Under the pieces are notes generated by a model. The model made no database searches and was not told where the DNA came from. It saw nothing but the letters and a program-made list of their open reading frames with translations. Below, in pieces: positions 42,866 to 50,692 of a stretch of 64,000 nt of DNA; position 1 is the first letter of the stretch; every line of letters begins with the position of its first letter. The DNA comes from Streptomyces sp. NBC_00554 (lineage in GTDB: Bacteria > Actinomycetota > Actinomycetes > Streptomycetales > Streptomycetaceae). The position numbers and the translations under genes are program-made. The DNA lies in contig NZ_CP107799.1 in NCBI RefSeq assembly GCF_041431135.1, positions 7,440,001 to 7,504,000 of the forward strand, read 5' to 3'.

Positions 42866-45262
42866 TCAGCCGTTCTGCCCCGAAGGCCGCCGCAGCAAGG
42901 TCTCCCGCCGGGCCGCCAGGCGGGCAGCCAGAGCGGTCCAGTAGTCCGACGCCGCCCACACCACCCGGATGGCTGAGCGGGGAGCGAGGAGTGCACGGAG
43001 ACGGGCCGGACGGCTCGCCAAGGTGCGGAAGCCGTCCGCGACCTGACGGGCGTCCTCGGCGAGACCCGCCGTCGGACGGGGATGCGGAGCGTAGAGCACC
43101 TGCTCCACAGCCGCCGCCACCCGGTGCACCGCATCCGCCGCCGTCGGTTCGAGAAGCCCGAGACGGACAATCCGCGCGGCAGCCTTGCGAGGCGTCTGCG
43201 AGTCGTCCGGCTCGATCCCGTAGTCCCACGCCGTATCGGTCACTTCCAGCCAGGCACTCAGCGTGTACACCGCTGCATCCGCGTCGGTGCGCCCGTGCGC
43301 GCCGAGCCGCACGGCCCGTATCCGCATGCGCCACAGCATCGGCAGCAACGGCACCCCAAGGACGAGGAGTCCGGCCAAGGCCAGCCCCAGGATCTGGAGC
43401 CACGGCATACCGCCGTCGTCGGAGCCCACCGCGGCCAGCGCGGACTCGCTCGCGCACGCCTCGAGCTTCCTCTCCTGCGCCGTGCAGCTCTCGCTCGCCG
43501 ACGCCGAGGCGGCAGGCGCATCGGAGGCCGACTGCGTCGGCTGCGGTGCGGCCGGCACATCGGTGCCGGACGTCTCCGGCTGGGTGTAGTCCGGAACCGA
43601 GCCCCGGTTGGGAGTGGGCTCGAAGCGCGTCCAGCCCACCCCCTCGAAGTACAGCTCGGGCCAGGCGTGCGCGTCCCGCAGACCGACCGTCATCGAACCG
43701 TCGGGCTGCGTGGAACCGGGCGTGAAGCCCACCGCCACGCGGGCCGGTATCCCCAGCGTGCGGGCCATCGCGGCCATCGCGAAGGAGAAGTGGACGCAGA
43801 AGCCCTCCTTGTCCTTCAGGAAGCGCGCGATCGCGGCAGAACCGCTGCCGACCTGCACCTCCGTGTCGTACGTGAATCCGCCGCTCACGGCGAAGTAGTC
43901 CTGGAGCTTGACCGCCTGCTCGTAGTGGTTGGCCGAGCCCGCGGTGACCTCGCGCGCGGTGTCGGCCACCACCGAGGGCAGCGAATCCGGCACCTGAGTG
44001 AACTCGCGCTTCAGAGCCGGATCCGGCTCCGGCGCCGTCGCGAGCTGCTCCGCGGTCGGCTGCACGAGCAGGCTCGTGACCTCGTACTGCACGCCTCGCG
44101 TGTTCTGGCCGTGGTCCCCGACGAGCGTGCGCCCCACCGGCTCGTACCGCCAGCTGCCGTTGATGTCCACCTGGGTGGCCGGATAGGGCATGGGGAGCCA
44201 GTCCTGCGCGTACCAGTCGGCCGCCGAGACACGGGTCTGGATCGCGGTCCGCTGGACGTCGCTCCCGAGGCCGATCGGCGTCGGGAACGTGTCCGGCACA
44301 TCGACGATGTGCCGCTGGGCCGGCTTCCAGGCCGTGCCGTCGAAGTCGTCCAGGGAGACGATCCGCAGATACATGTCCTGGGTGTCGTCGGTGTTGGTGC
44401 GGTACGACATGACCTCGCGGTCCTCGTCCACGTTCAGACTGTCGCGGAGTGAGACCAGCGGGTTGACCGCAGAGATCGTGCCACCGCCTCCGGAGCCCGA
44501 GCCCACACCCGTCCCAGTACCGTCCAGCAGACCGCCGTCGAGCGAGGGCAGGGCGAGCGGCACCACCAGGGCGATGCCCAGCGCGACCGCGCCGATGCGC
44601 CGCCCGGTGCGCACGGGCGCGACGGCGCCGCCCGAGGGTTCGGGGCCCGGCGTTCGGGACGCCGCCGCTCCGCCGAAGACGCGGCCCCACTGCGAGAGCC
44701 GGTCGCGGCCCTCGGCGAGCAGCAGCATGAGATAGCCGGCGGCCGCGAGCAGGAACCACAGCCATGCGGCACCGCCGCCGGAAAGCCCCGCGGCGACCGA
44801 GTACAGCGCGAGCAGCGGGAGTCCCGCGGGAGCCGCGCTGCGGAACGTCACCGCGAGCGCGTCCACCAAGAGCCCGATCACCAGGACACCGCCGACCAGC
44901 ATCAGCCGGATGCCGTCGGACAGCGGCGCCGGAATCGCGAACCGCCCGACGTCGTCCGTGCCCGCCTGCAGCAGCACCCCGAACTGGTTGAAGGCCTCGG
45001 GCCCCGGGATGATCCCGAGGAAGGCCTGCTGCCGGGCGAAGACCAGCGTCAGCAGCATCAGCGTCACCAGCGCCTGCACCGCCACGGTCAGCGGCCGGGC
45101 CAGCGGAACCCGCCGGGTCAGCGCGCCCGCACCGGACTGCATCGCCAGCAGAAACGCCGCCTGGAAGAACCAGGTCGCCGGATCGACCAGCGGCAGCAGA
45201 GCAGTCGCGGCCATGAGAGTGGCCGCCGCCGCGAACAGCGCCAGTCGCGCCCGCCCGCTCAT
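42866..45262 (-). CDS. TgpA-type transglutaminase-like membrane protein (DUF3488)
   Basis: 798 residues. About seven N-terminal membrane helices are followed by a large extracytoplasmic transglutaminase-like domain with Cys in EGFCVHFSFA and His in LRDAHAWPELY, the Asp expected shortly after in the EPTP region. A Ser/Ala-rich linker, one more helix (LQILGLALAGLLVLGVPLL) and a cytoplasmic tail complete it. TgpA proteins act at the cell envelope; the substrate is unknown. It is the third gene of the MoxR-DUF58-transglutaminase unit and overlaps DUF58 by 4 bases. Confidence 0.93.
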   Translation of the reverse strand: MSGRARLALFAAAATLMAATALLPLVDPATWFFQAAFLLAMQSGAGALTRRVPLARPLTVAVQALVTLMLLTLVFARQQAFLGIIPGPEAFNQFGVLLQAGTDDVGRFAIPAPLSDGIRLMLVGGVLVIGLLVDALAVTFRSAAPAGLPLLALYSVAAGLSGGGAAWLWFLLAAAGYLMLLLAEGRDRLSQWGRVFGGAAASRTPGPEPSGGAVAPVRTGRRIGAVALGIALVVPLALPSLDGGLLDGTGTGVGSGSGGGGTISAVNPLVSLRDSLNVDEDREVMSYRTNTDDTQDMYLRIVSLDDFDGTAWKPAQRHIVDVPDTFPTPIGLGSDVQRTAIQTRVSAADWYAQDWLPMPYPATQVDINGSWRYEPVGRTLVGDHGQNTRGVQYEVTSLLVQPTAEQLATAPEPDPALKREFTQVPDSLPSVVADTAREVTAGSANHYEQAVKLQDYFAVSGGFTYDTEVQVGSGSAAIARFLKDKEGFCVHFSFAMAAMARTLGIPARVAVGFTPGSTQPDGSMTVGLRDAHAWPELYFEGVGWTRFEPTPNRGSVPDYTQPETSGTDVPAAPQPTQSASDAPAASASASESCTAQERKLEACASESALAAVGSDDGGMPWLQILGLALAGLLVLGVPLLPMLWRMRIRAVRLGAHGRTDADAAVYTLSAWLEVTDTAWDYGIEPDDSQTPRKAAARIVRLGLLEPTAADAVHRVAAAVEQVLYAPHPRPTAGLAEDARQVADGFRTLASRPARLRALLAPRSAIRVVWAASDYWTALAARLAARRETLLRRPSGQNG

Positions 45263-46623
45263 GAGCCACCACCCCCCGCCGTACTTCCCGTCGACGCGAC
45301 GCCCGTGCGCTGCCGGTCCGCCTCACGCCACAGGTCGGCGATCCCCGCCCCCCGTGGCACCCTCACAGCAGTCCAGCCCGCCTCGCGCAGCATGCGCAGT
45401 TGATCCTCGCTCTTGTCCAACGGCCCGGGGACGTCCGCCGGTTCCCGCATCCATGCCTCGCTGTCCAGCAGGAAGGCGACGGCCCCGCCGCTGCGCTGGC
45501 GCATCTTGGCGAGCACTGTCGCCTGTTCCTCGTCCAGATCGCCGAGGAAGGCGATCAGCAGCCCTTCGTTCCCGCCGCGCAGCACGTCGTAGGCGCGGGA
45601 CAGACCCGTGCCGTCCGAGTGGTCGACGACGGCGAGTGTGTCCATCATCAGTCCGGCCGCGTCCGCCGACTCCGGGCTCGCGCCCGCGAAGCCGTCCGCG
45701 CCCTCGCCGGGCACCGAGCTGCCGGTGTCGGTCAACAGCCGTACCGAAAAGCCCCGTTCGAGCATGTGCACCAGCGTCGACGCCGCGCCCGAAACCGCCC
45801 ACTCGAAGGCCGAATCCGGGCCCGCGCCCTCGAAGGCGACCCCACGGGTGTCCAGCAGCACCGTGCAGCGGGAGCGCTGCGGCTGCTCCTCGCGGCGGAC
45901 CATCAACTCGCCGTAGCGCGCGGTCAGGCGCCAGTGCACCCGGCGCAGATCGTCGCCGTAGCGGTAGCCGCGCGGGATTATGTCGTCCTCGCCGGCCAGT
46001 GCCAGCGAGCGCTGGCGCCCGTCGCCGTACCCCTTCGCCTCACCGGTCAGCCGCACCGGCGGCAGCGCCTCCACGCGCGGGATGACCGTCAGGGTGTCGT
46101 ACGTCGAGAAGGAGCGCGTCAGTTCGCACATTCCGAAGGGGTCCGTGAGCCGTAGTTGCAGCGGGCCCAGCGGATAGCGGCCGCGCAGGTCCGAGCGCAC
46201 CCGGTAGGACACCTCGCGGCGGCCGCCCGCCTCCACCCGGTCCAGGACGAACCGGGGCCGCGGGCCGAGCACGTACGGCACCCGGTCCTGGAGCATCAGC
46301 AGTCCGGTGGGCAGCCGCGAGACGTTGTCCATGCGCAGATGGACCCGCGCCTCGGAACCGGCGGGCACGCGCGCGGGGGCGAGCCTGCGGCTGCCCGCGA
46401 CCCGGTAACGGGTGCGGTACAGCACGGTTGCGCACACCAGTGGCAGCACCGCCAGGAGCAGGCCGACCCGGAGCAGATCGCTCTGCCCCAGGACGTACGC
46501 GCAGATCGCGGCCGCGACTCCGGCGGCCAGGAAGGAGCGGCCCCGCGTGGTGAGCCCGGCGAGTGCTGTGCGCAGCCCTCCCTTGTCCTCCTCGGCGGTG
46601 TACCCCGTCCCTCCTTGCGTCAT
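45259..46623 (-). CDS. DUF58 domain protein
   Basis: 454 residues. Two N-terminal membrane helices (FLAAGVAAAICAYVL and VGLLLAVLPLVCATVLY), then a soluble region with DIIPRGYRYGDDLRRVHW, the DUF58 signature, and a von Willebrand A-like domain with VLLDTRG. DUF58 proteins act with MoxR ATPases. It overlaps both neighbours in ATGA, so the three proteins are likely made in fixed ratio. Confidence 0.93.
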   Translation of the reverse strand: MTQGGTGYTAEEDKGGLRTALAGLTTRGRSFLAAGVAAAICAYVLGQSDLLRVGLLLAVLPLVCATVLYRTRYRVAGSRRLAPARVPAGSEARVHLRMDNVSRLPTGLLMLQDRVPYVLGPRPRFVLDRVEAGGRREVSYRVRSDLRGRYPLGPLQLRLTDPFGMCELTRSFSTYDTLTVIPRVEALPPVRLTGEAKGYGDGRQRSLALAGEDDIIPRGYRYGDDLRRVHWRLTARYGELMVRREEQPQRSRCTVLLDTRGVAFEGAGPDSAFEWAVSGAASTLVHMLERGFSVRLLTDTGSSVPGEGADGFAGASPESADAAGLMMDTLAVVDHSDGTGLSRAYDVLRGGNEGLLIAFLGDLDEEQATVLAKMRQRSGGAVAFLLDSEAWMREPADVPGPLDKSEDQLRMLREAGWTAVRVPRGAGIADLWREADRQRTGVASTGSTAGGGGS

Positions 46624-47660
46624 CCAAGCCTCCGCGGCGGCTGCTGGCCGTAGGCGGTGGCACCGCGGCCCACCGTGAAGCCGGACTGCTGCTGGGGCGC
46701 GGCGGGAACGGGGATGCGCTGCAGGATTTCCTGCACGACCTGTTCGGCCGTGCGCCGGTTCAGCTGTGCCTGTGCCGTGGGCAGCAGACGGTGGGCCAGG
46801 ACCGCCACGGCGAGTGCCTGGACGTCGTCCGGCAGCGCGTACTCCCGGCCGCTGAGGGCGGCGGACGCCTTCGCCGCGCGCAGCAGATGCAACGTGGCAC
46901 GCGGTGAGGCGCCGAGTCTGAGATCGGGGTGCGTGCGCGTGGCCCCGACCAGCTCCACCGCGTACCGCCGCACCGGGTCGGCGACGTGGACCGAGCGGAC
47001 CGCGTCGATCAGCTTCACGATCTCGTGCGCGTGCGCCACCGGCTGGAGGTCGTCCAGCGGGTTCACCCCGCCATGGACGTCCAGCATCTGCAGTTCGGCC
47101 TCCGCGCTGGGATAGCCGATGGAGACACGGGCCATGAAACGGTCGCGCTGGGCCTCCGGAAGCGGGTAGGTGCCCTCCATCTCGACCGGGTTCTGCGTGG
47201 CCACTACCATGAAGGGGCTGGGCAGTTCGTACGTCGTCCCGTCGATGGTGACCTGGCGCTCCTCCATGGACTCCAGGAGCGCGGACTGTGTCTTGGGCGA
47301 GGCTCGGTTGATCTCGTCGCCGATCACGATCTGAGCGAAGATCGCGCCCGGCTTGAACTCGAAGTCCCGGCGCTGCTGGTCCCAGATGGACACACCTGTG
47401 ATGTCCGAGGGCAGCAGGTCGGGCGTGAACTGGATACGCCGCACCGAACAGTCGATGGACCGTGCCAGCGCCTTGGCCAGCATGGTCTTGCCGACGCCGG
47501 GAACATCCTCGATCAGAAGATGACCCTCGGCGAGCAGCACGGTCAGCGAAAGCCGTACGACCTCAGGCTTGCCTTCGATCACTCCTTCCACCGAACTGCG
47601 GACACGCTCCACAGTGGCGGTCAGATCTGTAAGGCTCGCTCGATCGTCATAGGTCGTCAC
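46620..47660 (-). CDS. MoxR-family AAA+ ATPase
   Basis: 346 residues. Walker A in EDVPGVGKT at 51-59, Walker B IVIGDEINRAS, sensor 1 VVATQNPVEMEGTYPLPEAQ (a MoxR-specific stretch), and an arginine finger in QRDRFM. MoxR ATPases act as chaperones for the assembly of DUF58/VWA complexes. GTG at 47660 follows GAGGAGGG. About 260 bases upstream are gene-free and contain GTTCA/TGAAC half-sites (47852-47871). Confidence 0.95.
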   Translation of the reverse strand: MTTYDDRASLTDLTATVERVRSSVEGVIEGKPEVVRLSLTVLLAEGHLLIEDVPGVGKTMLAKALARSIDCSVRRIQFTPDLLPSDITGVSIWDQQRRDFEFKPGAIFAQIVIGDEINRASPKTQSALLESMEERQVTIDGTTYELPSPFMVVATQNPVEMEGTYPLPEAQRDRFMARVSIGYPSAEAELQMLDVHGGVNPLDDLQPVAHAHEIVKLIDAVRSVHVADPVRRYAVELVGATRTHPDLRLGASPRATLHLLRAAKASAALSGREYALPDDVQALAVAVLAHRLLPTAQAQLNRRTAEQVVQEILQRIPVPAAPQQQSGFTVGRGATAYGQQPPRRLG

Positions 47661-47921
47661 CCGGCCCTCCTCGGCCCTTTCTCGGGCCGACGCCCTGTGC
47701 GGACCGGCCCACCCCAAAACACGGACACCAAGCGGGAAAAGTTCCGCGTGACGCCACACTCGCATTCTTGTTGCCGTTACCGGTTCGTGTCATCCGCCTG
47801 TGGATAACTGGCCGCGATATGTCTGCCTTGCGGTCTTTTGGTCGGCCCTGGTTCATGATTTTTAGTGAACAGAGGCTCCCACGAGGCCCAGAAAGCCACC
47901 GTGAAGGCCCGATGAAGATTG

Positions 47922-48470
47922 TCAGACCGGGTCGATCTCGCGCAGCAGACCCGTCGTGACGTCGAAGACGAAGCCGCGTACGTCGTCGGTGTGCAGAAGG
48001 AACGGCGAGGTGCGCACGCGCTGCATCGACTGCCGTACGTCCTGCTCGACATCCCGGAAGGCCTCGACGGCCCAGGCCGGCCGCTGGCCGACCTCCATCT
48101 CCAGATCGTGCCGGAAGTCCTCGGTGAGGGACTCCAGGCCGCAGCCGGTGTGGTGGATGAGGACCACACTGCGGGTGCCGAGCGCCCGCTGGCTGATCGT
48201 GAGGGAGCGGATCACGTCGTCGGTGACGACTCCGCCCGCGTTGCGGATGGTGTGACAGTCGCCCAGCTCCAGGCCGAGCGCGGCGTGCAGGTCGAGCCGG
48301 GCGTCCATGCACGCGACCACCGCGACATGCAGGACGGGACGGGCGTCCATCCCCGGATCGGCGAAGGCGGCGGCGTACTGCTGGTTCGCGTCGACGAGAC
48401 GGTCGGTCACGGTGCCGTCGCTGGATATGGCGCCTTCGGGCCCGGTGGGAACAGATGCGGAGGTCGTCAT
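47922..48470 (-). CDS. Beta-class carbonic anhydrase
   Basis: 182 residues. Zinc ligands are Cys54 in VACMDARLD, His107 and Cys110 in HHTGCG, with the Asp56-Arg58 dyad present. The enzyme interconverts carbon dioxide and bicarbonate in the cytoplasm. The ATG at 48470 follows TACCGT by 7 bases and has no ribosome-binding site, so the start is probably leaderless; 30 upstream in-frame codons are excluded. Confidence 0.93.
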   Translation of the reverse strand: MTTSASVPTGPEGAISSDGTVTDRLVDANQQYAAAFADPGMDARPVLHVAVVACMDARLDLHAALGLELGDCHTIRNAGGVVTDDVIRSLTISQRALGTRSVVLIHHTGCGLESLTEDFRHDLEMEVGQRPAWAVEAFRDVEQDVRQSMQRVRTSPFLLHTDDVRGFVFDVTTGLLREIDPV

Positions 48471-48646
48471 GCCTATGACGGTACTGGTCGCATATGAAGC
48501 GGTCCTGCCGTGAGAGGGGACAAAGAACGTCATCGTGGCTTGTTGTGAGGTAACCCACACGGGCGGTGTCGGCTCGCCCGTATGGGTTGTTCTTTCCGAT
48601 TCACGGCTTCATCGGGAGCAGGACTCACGACGCGCATGCCGGTTGA

Positions 48647-48674
48647 TTGACCGCGAGACACCGTGGACTAAAGT
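48647..48674 (+). promoter_or_regulatory. Putative dcw operon promoter
   Basis: TTGACC (48647-48652), 16-base spacer, TAAAGT (48669-48674). This is the best sigma-HrdB-like promoter ahead of rsmH. Confidence 0.65.
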
Positions 48675-48848
48675 GACGCGAAGCGGGAGGCGAGGCTCTC
48701 CCTGCTGGACTGCTTTCCCCCGGAAACCCGGCGATTTTCCGGCGTTTCCCCACGTGCGCGGCGCGTACGTACGGCTCGGCCTCCTCCCGCTCCCGGTCGG
48801 CTGACGCCACTCTCCCGGCGCCAGCGGGCCTCCCCTTCTCCGGGGGTC

Positions 48849-48868
48849 CCCCCAGCGTCAGCTGGGGG
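48849..48868. repeat. Hairpin of dispersed type in the rsmH leader
   Basis: CCCCCAGC-GTCA-GCTGGGGG, 8-bp perfect stem, about 50 bases before rsmH. The sequence type is common between Streptomyces genes. Here it lies inside the leader and could attenuate dcw transcription. Confidence 0.6.
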
Positions 48869-48919
48869 AGGGCGGGGACCCGGCGGTGCGTACTGCCTTG
48901 CCGGATCTGAGAGGGCCCC

Positions 48920-49876
48920 TTGAGCCAGAGTCGACACGTCCCGGTGATGCTCCAGCGGTGCCTGGACATGTTGGCCCCGGCTCTCACCGGGCCCGGAGCC
49001 GTCGTCGTCGACTGCACGCTGGGACTCGGCGGCCACAGCGAGGCGCTCCTCACCCAGTTCCCCGAGGCCCGTCTCGTGGCCCTGGACCGCGACAAGGAGG
49101 CGCTGCGCCTCTCCGGGGAGCGGCTCGCCCCCTTCGGTGACCGCGCGACCCTCGTGCACGCCGTCTACGACGAACTCCCCGACGTACTCGACCGCCTGGG
49201 CATCCCGCGCGTCCAGGGCATCCTGTTCGACCTGGGCGTCTCTTCCATGCAACTCGACGAGGCGGACCGCGGGTTCGCGTACGCGCAGGACGCTCCGCTC
49301 GACATGCGCATGGACCAGACGACCGGCATGAGCGCCGCAGAGGTGCTCAACACCTACCCGCCGGGCGAACTGGTGCGGATCCTGCGGGCGTACGGCGAAG
49401 AGAAGCAGGCCAAGCGGATCGTGTCGGCGGTCGTGCGTGAACGCGCGAAGGAACCCTTCAGCAACAGCGCGCGCCTCGTCGAGCTGATCCGCGACTCGCT
49501 TCCCCAGGCCGCCAAGCGGACCGGCGGCAACCCCGCCAAGCGCACCTTCCAGGCGCTGCGCATCGAGGTCAACGGCGAACTCAGCGTCCTGGAGCAGGCG
49601 ATCCCCGCGGCCGTGAAGGTGCTCGCCGTCGGCGGCCGGATCGCCGTCCTGTCGTACCACTCGCTGGAAGACCGGCTGGTCAAGCAGGTGTTCGCGGCCG
49701 GCGCCGCCAACACGGCGCCGCCCGGCCTGCCGGTCGTGCCCGAGCGCTACCAGCCCCGGCTCAAGCTGCTCACGCGCGGTGCCGAACTTCCCACCGAGGA
49801 AGAGGTCGCGGAGAACCGGCGAGCGGCTCCCGCCCGGCTGCGGGGGGCGCAGCGCATCCGCGAGGAAGCCGAGTGA
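48920..49876 (+). CDS. rsmH: 16S rRNA m4C1402 methyltransferase RsmH (MraW)
   Basis: 318 residues, full length. HVPVMLQRCLDML at the N-terminus, VVDCTLGLGGHSEALL (SAM motif I), ILFDLGVSSMQLD, PLDMRMD, FQALRIEVNGEL and LSYHSLEDRLVK are the family blocks. It methylates N4 of C1402 in 16S rRNA. TTG start at 48920 with GAGAGGG about 6 bases upstream. It heads the dcw cluster and is separated from ftsL by an unusual repeat array. Confidence 0.95.
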   Translation: MSQSRHVPVMLQRCLDMLAPALTGPGAVVVDCTLGLGGHSEALLTQFPEARLVALDRDKEALRLSGERLAPFGDRATLVHAVYDELPDVLDRLGIPRVQGILFDLGVSSMQLDEADRGFAYAQDAPLDMRMDQTTGMSAAEVLNTYPPGELVRILRAYGEEKQAKRIVSAVVRERAKEPFSNSARLVELIRDSLPQAAKRTGGNPAKRTFQALRIEVNGELSVLEQAIPAAVKVLAVGGRIAVLSYHSLEDRLVKQVFAAGAANTAPPGLPVVPERYQPRLKLLTRGAELPTEEEVAENRRAAPARLRGAQRIREEAE

Positions 49877-49898
49877 GGCGCGGGGAGAGGGAGGACGA

Positions 49899-50156
49899 GT
49901 GAGTCGGAAACCCGAACTCGCGAGGTCGGGAGAGTGGGACATCCCAACTCGCGGGCCGCGACTCGGTACGGCATCCAAACTCACGGGACCGAGTGGGTTG
50001 GGGATCCAGACGCGTTGTCGGCGTCCGGGTAGGACATCCGAACTCACGGAGCGGAGCGAGTCGGTGATCCCGACCCGCGAGGCGACATGGGTGGGAGATT
50101 CGAACTCGCGGCGCGGCCGCGAGTCGGGAAACCGAACCCGCAGGGAGGGCGCGTGA
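49899..50156 (+). CDS. Possible 85-residue ORF across the repeat array
   Basis: GTG at 49899 is preceded by GGGAGG and opens with VSRKPELARSG, nearly the same as the true FtsL N-terminus (VSRKPELRGRA). The frame stays open for 85 codons through the tandem repeats and ends in TGA overlapping the ftsL GTG at 50153 (GTGA). The remaining sequence is Arg/Ser/Thr/Gly-rich with no recognisable domain, and codon choice is poor for a Streptomyces gene. If translated, it could couple rsmH translation to ftsL. It may equally be a by-product of repeat expansion. Confidence 0.3.
   Translation: MSRKPELARSGEWDIPTRGPRLGTASKLTGPSGLGIQTRCRRPGRTSELTERSESVIPTREATWVGDSNSRRGRESGNRTRREGA
49903..50152 (+). repeat. 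Eight imperfect 30-32 bp tandem repeats between rsmH and ftsL
   Basis: Units start at 49903, 49934, 49966, 49997, 50029, 50060, 50091 and 50123. The approximate core is GTSGGRSATCCSAACTCGCG followed by a variable GC-rich third. Units 1, 3, 5 and 7 carry ACTC near the middle and GAGT at the unit junction, and unit 7 forms a perfect 9-bp hairpin (50104-50124). The array is flanked by two copies of the ftsL ribosome-binding site and first codons (about 49887-49917 and 50141-50171), which suggests it grew from a duplication of the ftsL start. Confidence 0.85.
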
Positions 50157-50692
50157 GCAGGAAACCCGAACTGAGAGGGCGGGCCGCCAGGCTCGCCCGG
50201 CTTCTCCCGGCAGGTGCCGGGACGGCCGCCCGTACCCCCTTCGTCCTGCTGGTCGTGCTCCTGCTCGGCGGCGGCCTCATCGGGCTCCTCGTGCTGAACT
50301 CCGCGCTCAGCGCAGGGTCGTTCCAGCTCGACGACCTGCAGAGGGACACCAAGAGCCTCACCGACGAGGAGCAGGCGCTCCAGCGGGACGTGGACGCCTA
50401 CGCCGCCCCCGACGCCCTCCAGCGCCGGGCCCGCGAACTGGGCATGGTCCCCGGCGGCGACCCGGCCTTCCTCAACCCGGACGGCACCGTCAAGGGCGTC
50501 CCGGGAGCAGCCGCCCAGCAGTCCTCCGCACGTACCCCGGTGGTGCGCCCGCCCGAGGTCCTCGCCCTCGCGCCGAGCCCGACGCCGACCGCGGTCCCAA
50601 CGCCCACCCCCACGCCGTCCACGGCCGCCGCCTCCGCGCAGCCGCCGGCGGCCACCCCGTCCGTGCAGCCCTCCACAATCCCCGGCAGGTGA
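50153..50692 (+). CDS. ftsL: Cell division protein FtsL
   Basis: 179 residues. A short basic cytoplasmic part (RKPELRGRAARLARLL) precedes one membrane helix (FVLLVVLLLGGGLIGLLVL). A periplasmic-side coiled coil follows, with leucine-heptad features (LDDLQRDTKSLTDEEQALQRDV) and the APDALQRRARELGMVPGGDP end. The tail is Pro/Thr/Ala-rich. FtsL joins DivIC/FtsQ and activates FtsWI. The GTG at 50153 follows GGGAGGG closely, and the region is duplicated upstream. It overlaps ftsI by GTGA. Confidence 0.9.
   Translation: MSRKPELRGRAARLARLLPAGAGTAARTPFVLLVVLLLGGGLIGLLVLNSALSAGSFQLDDLQRDTKSLTDEEQALQRDVDAYAAPDALQRRARELGMVPGGDPAFLNPDGTVKGVPGAAAQQSSARTPVVRPPEVLALAPSPTPTAVPTPTPTPSTAAASAQPPAATPSVQPSTIPGR

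Larger units (their letters stand above)
48471..48919. other. 449-base region upstream of the dcw operon
   Basis: It holds the carbonic anhydrase promoter at the left, the dcw promoter in the middle (48647-48674), and at the right a repeat-like hairpin (48849-48868). The long stretch between promoter and rsmH is an untranslated leader of about 240 bases; I see no leader peptide or known riboswitch. No MraZ gene is present before rsmH, as is usual in Streptomyces. Confidence 0.6.

Noticed and set aside
42680..42976. Pro/Arg-rich 98-codon open frame downstream of the transglutaminase gene
   Set aside because: It has extreme low complexity and no ribosome-binding site, and it overlaps the transglutaminase C-terminal coding region antisense.
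47799..47807. Perfect DnaA-box-like TGTGGATAA upstream of moxR
   Set aside because: It is a single isolated box with no cluster or AT-rich unwinding region. The chromosomal origin is not expected beside dcw genes, and one 9-mer is likely by chance in 64 kb.
49903..50152. CRISPR-like interpretation of the rsmH-ftsL repeats
   Set aside because: Units are contiguous and degenerate, with no unique spacers, no cas genes and a 30-32 bp period that includes the variable part. They are tandem repeats, not a CRISPR array.
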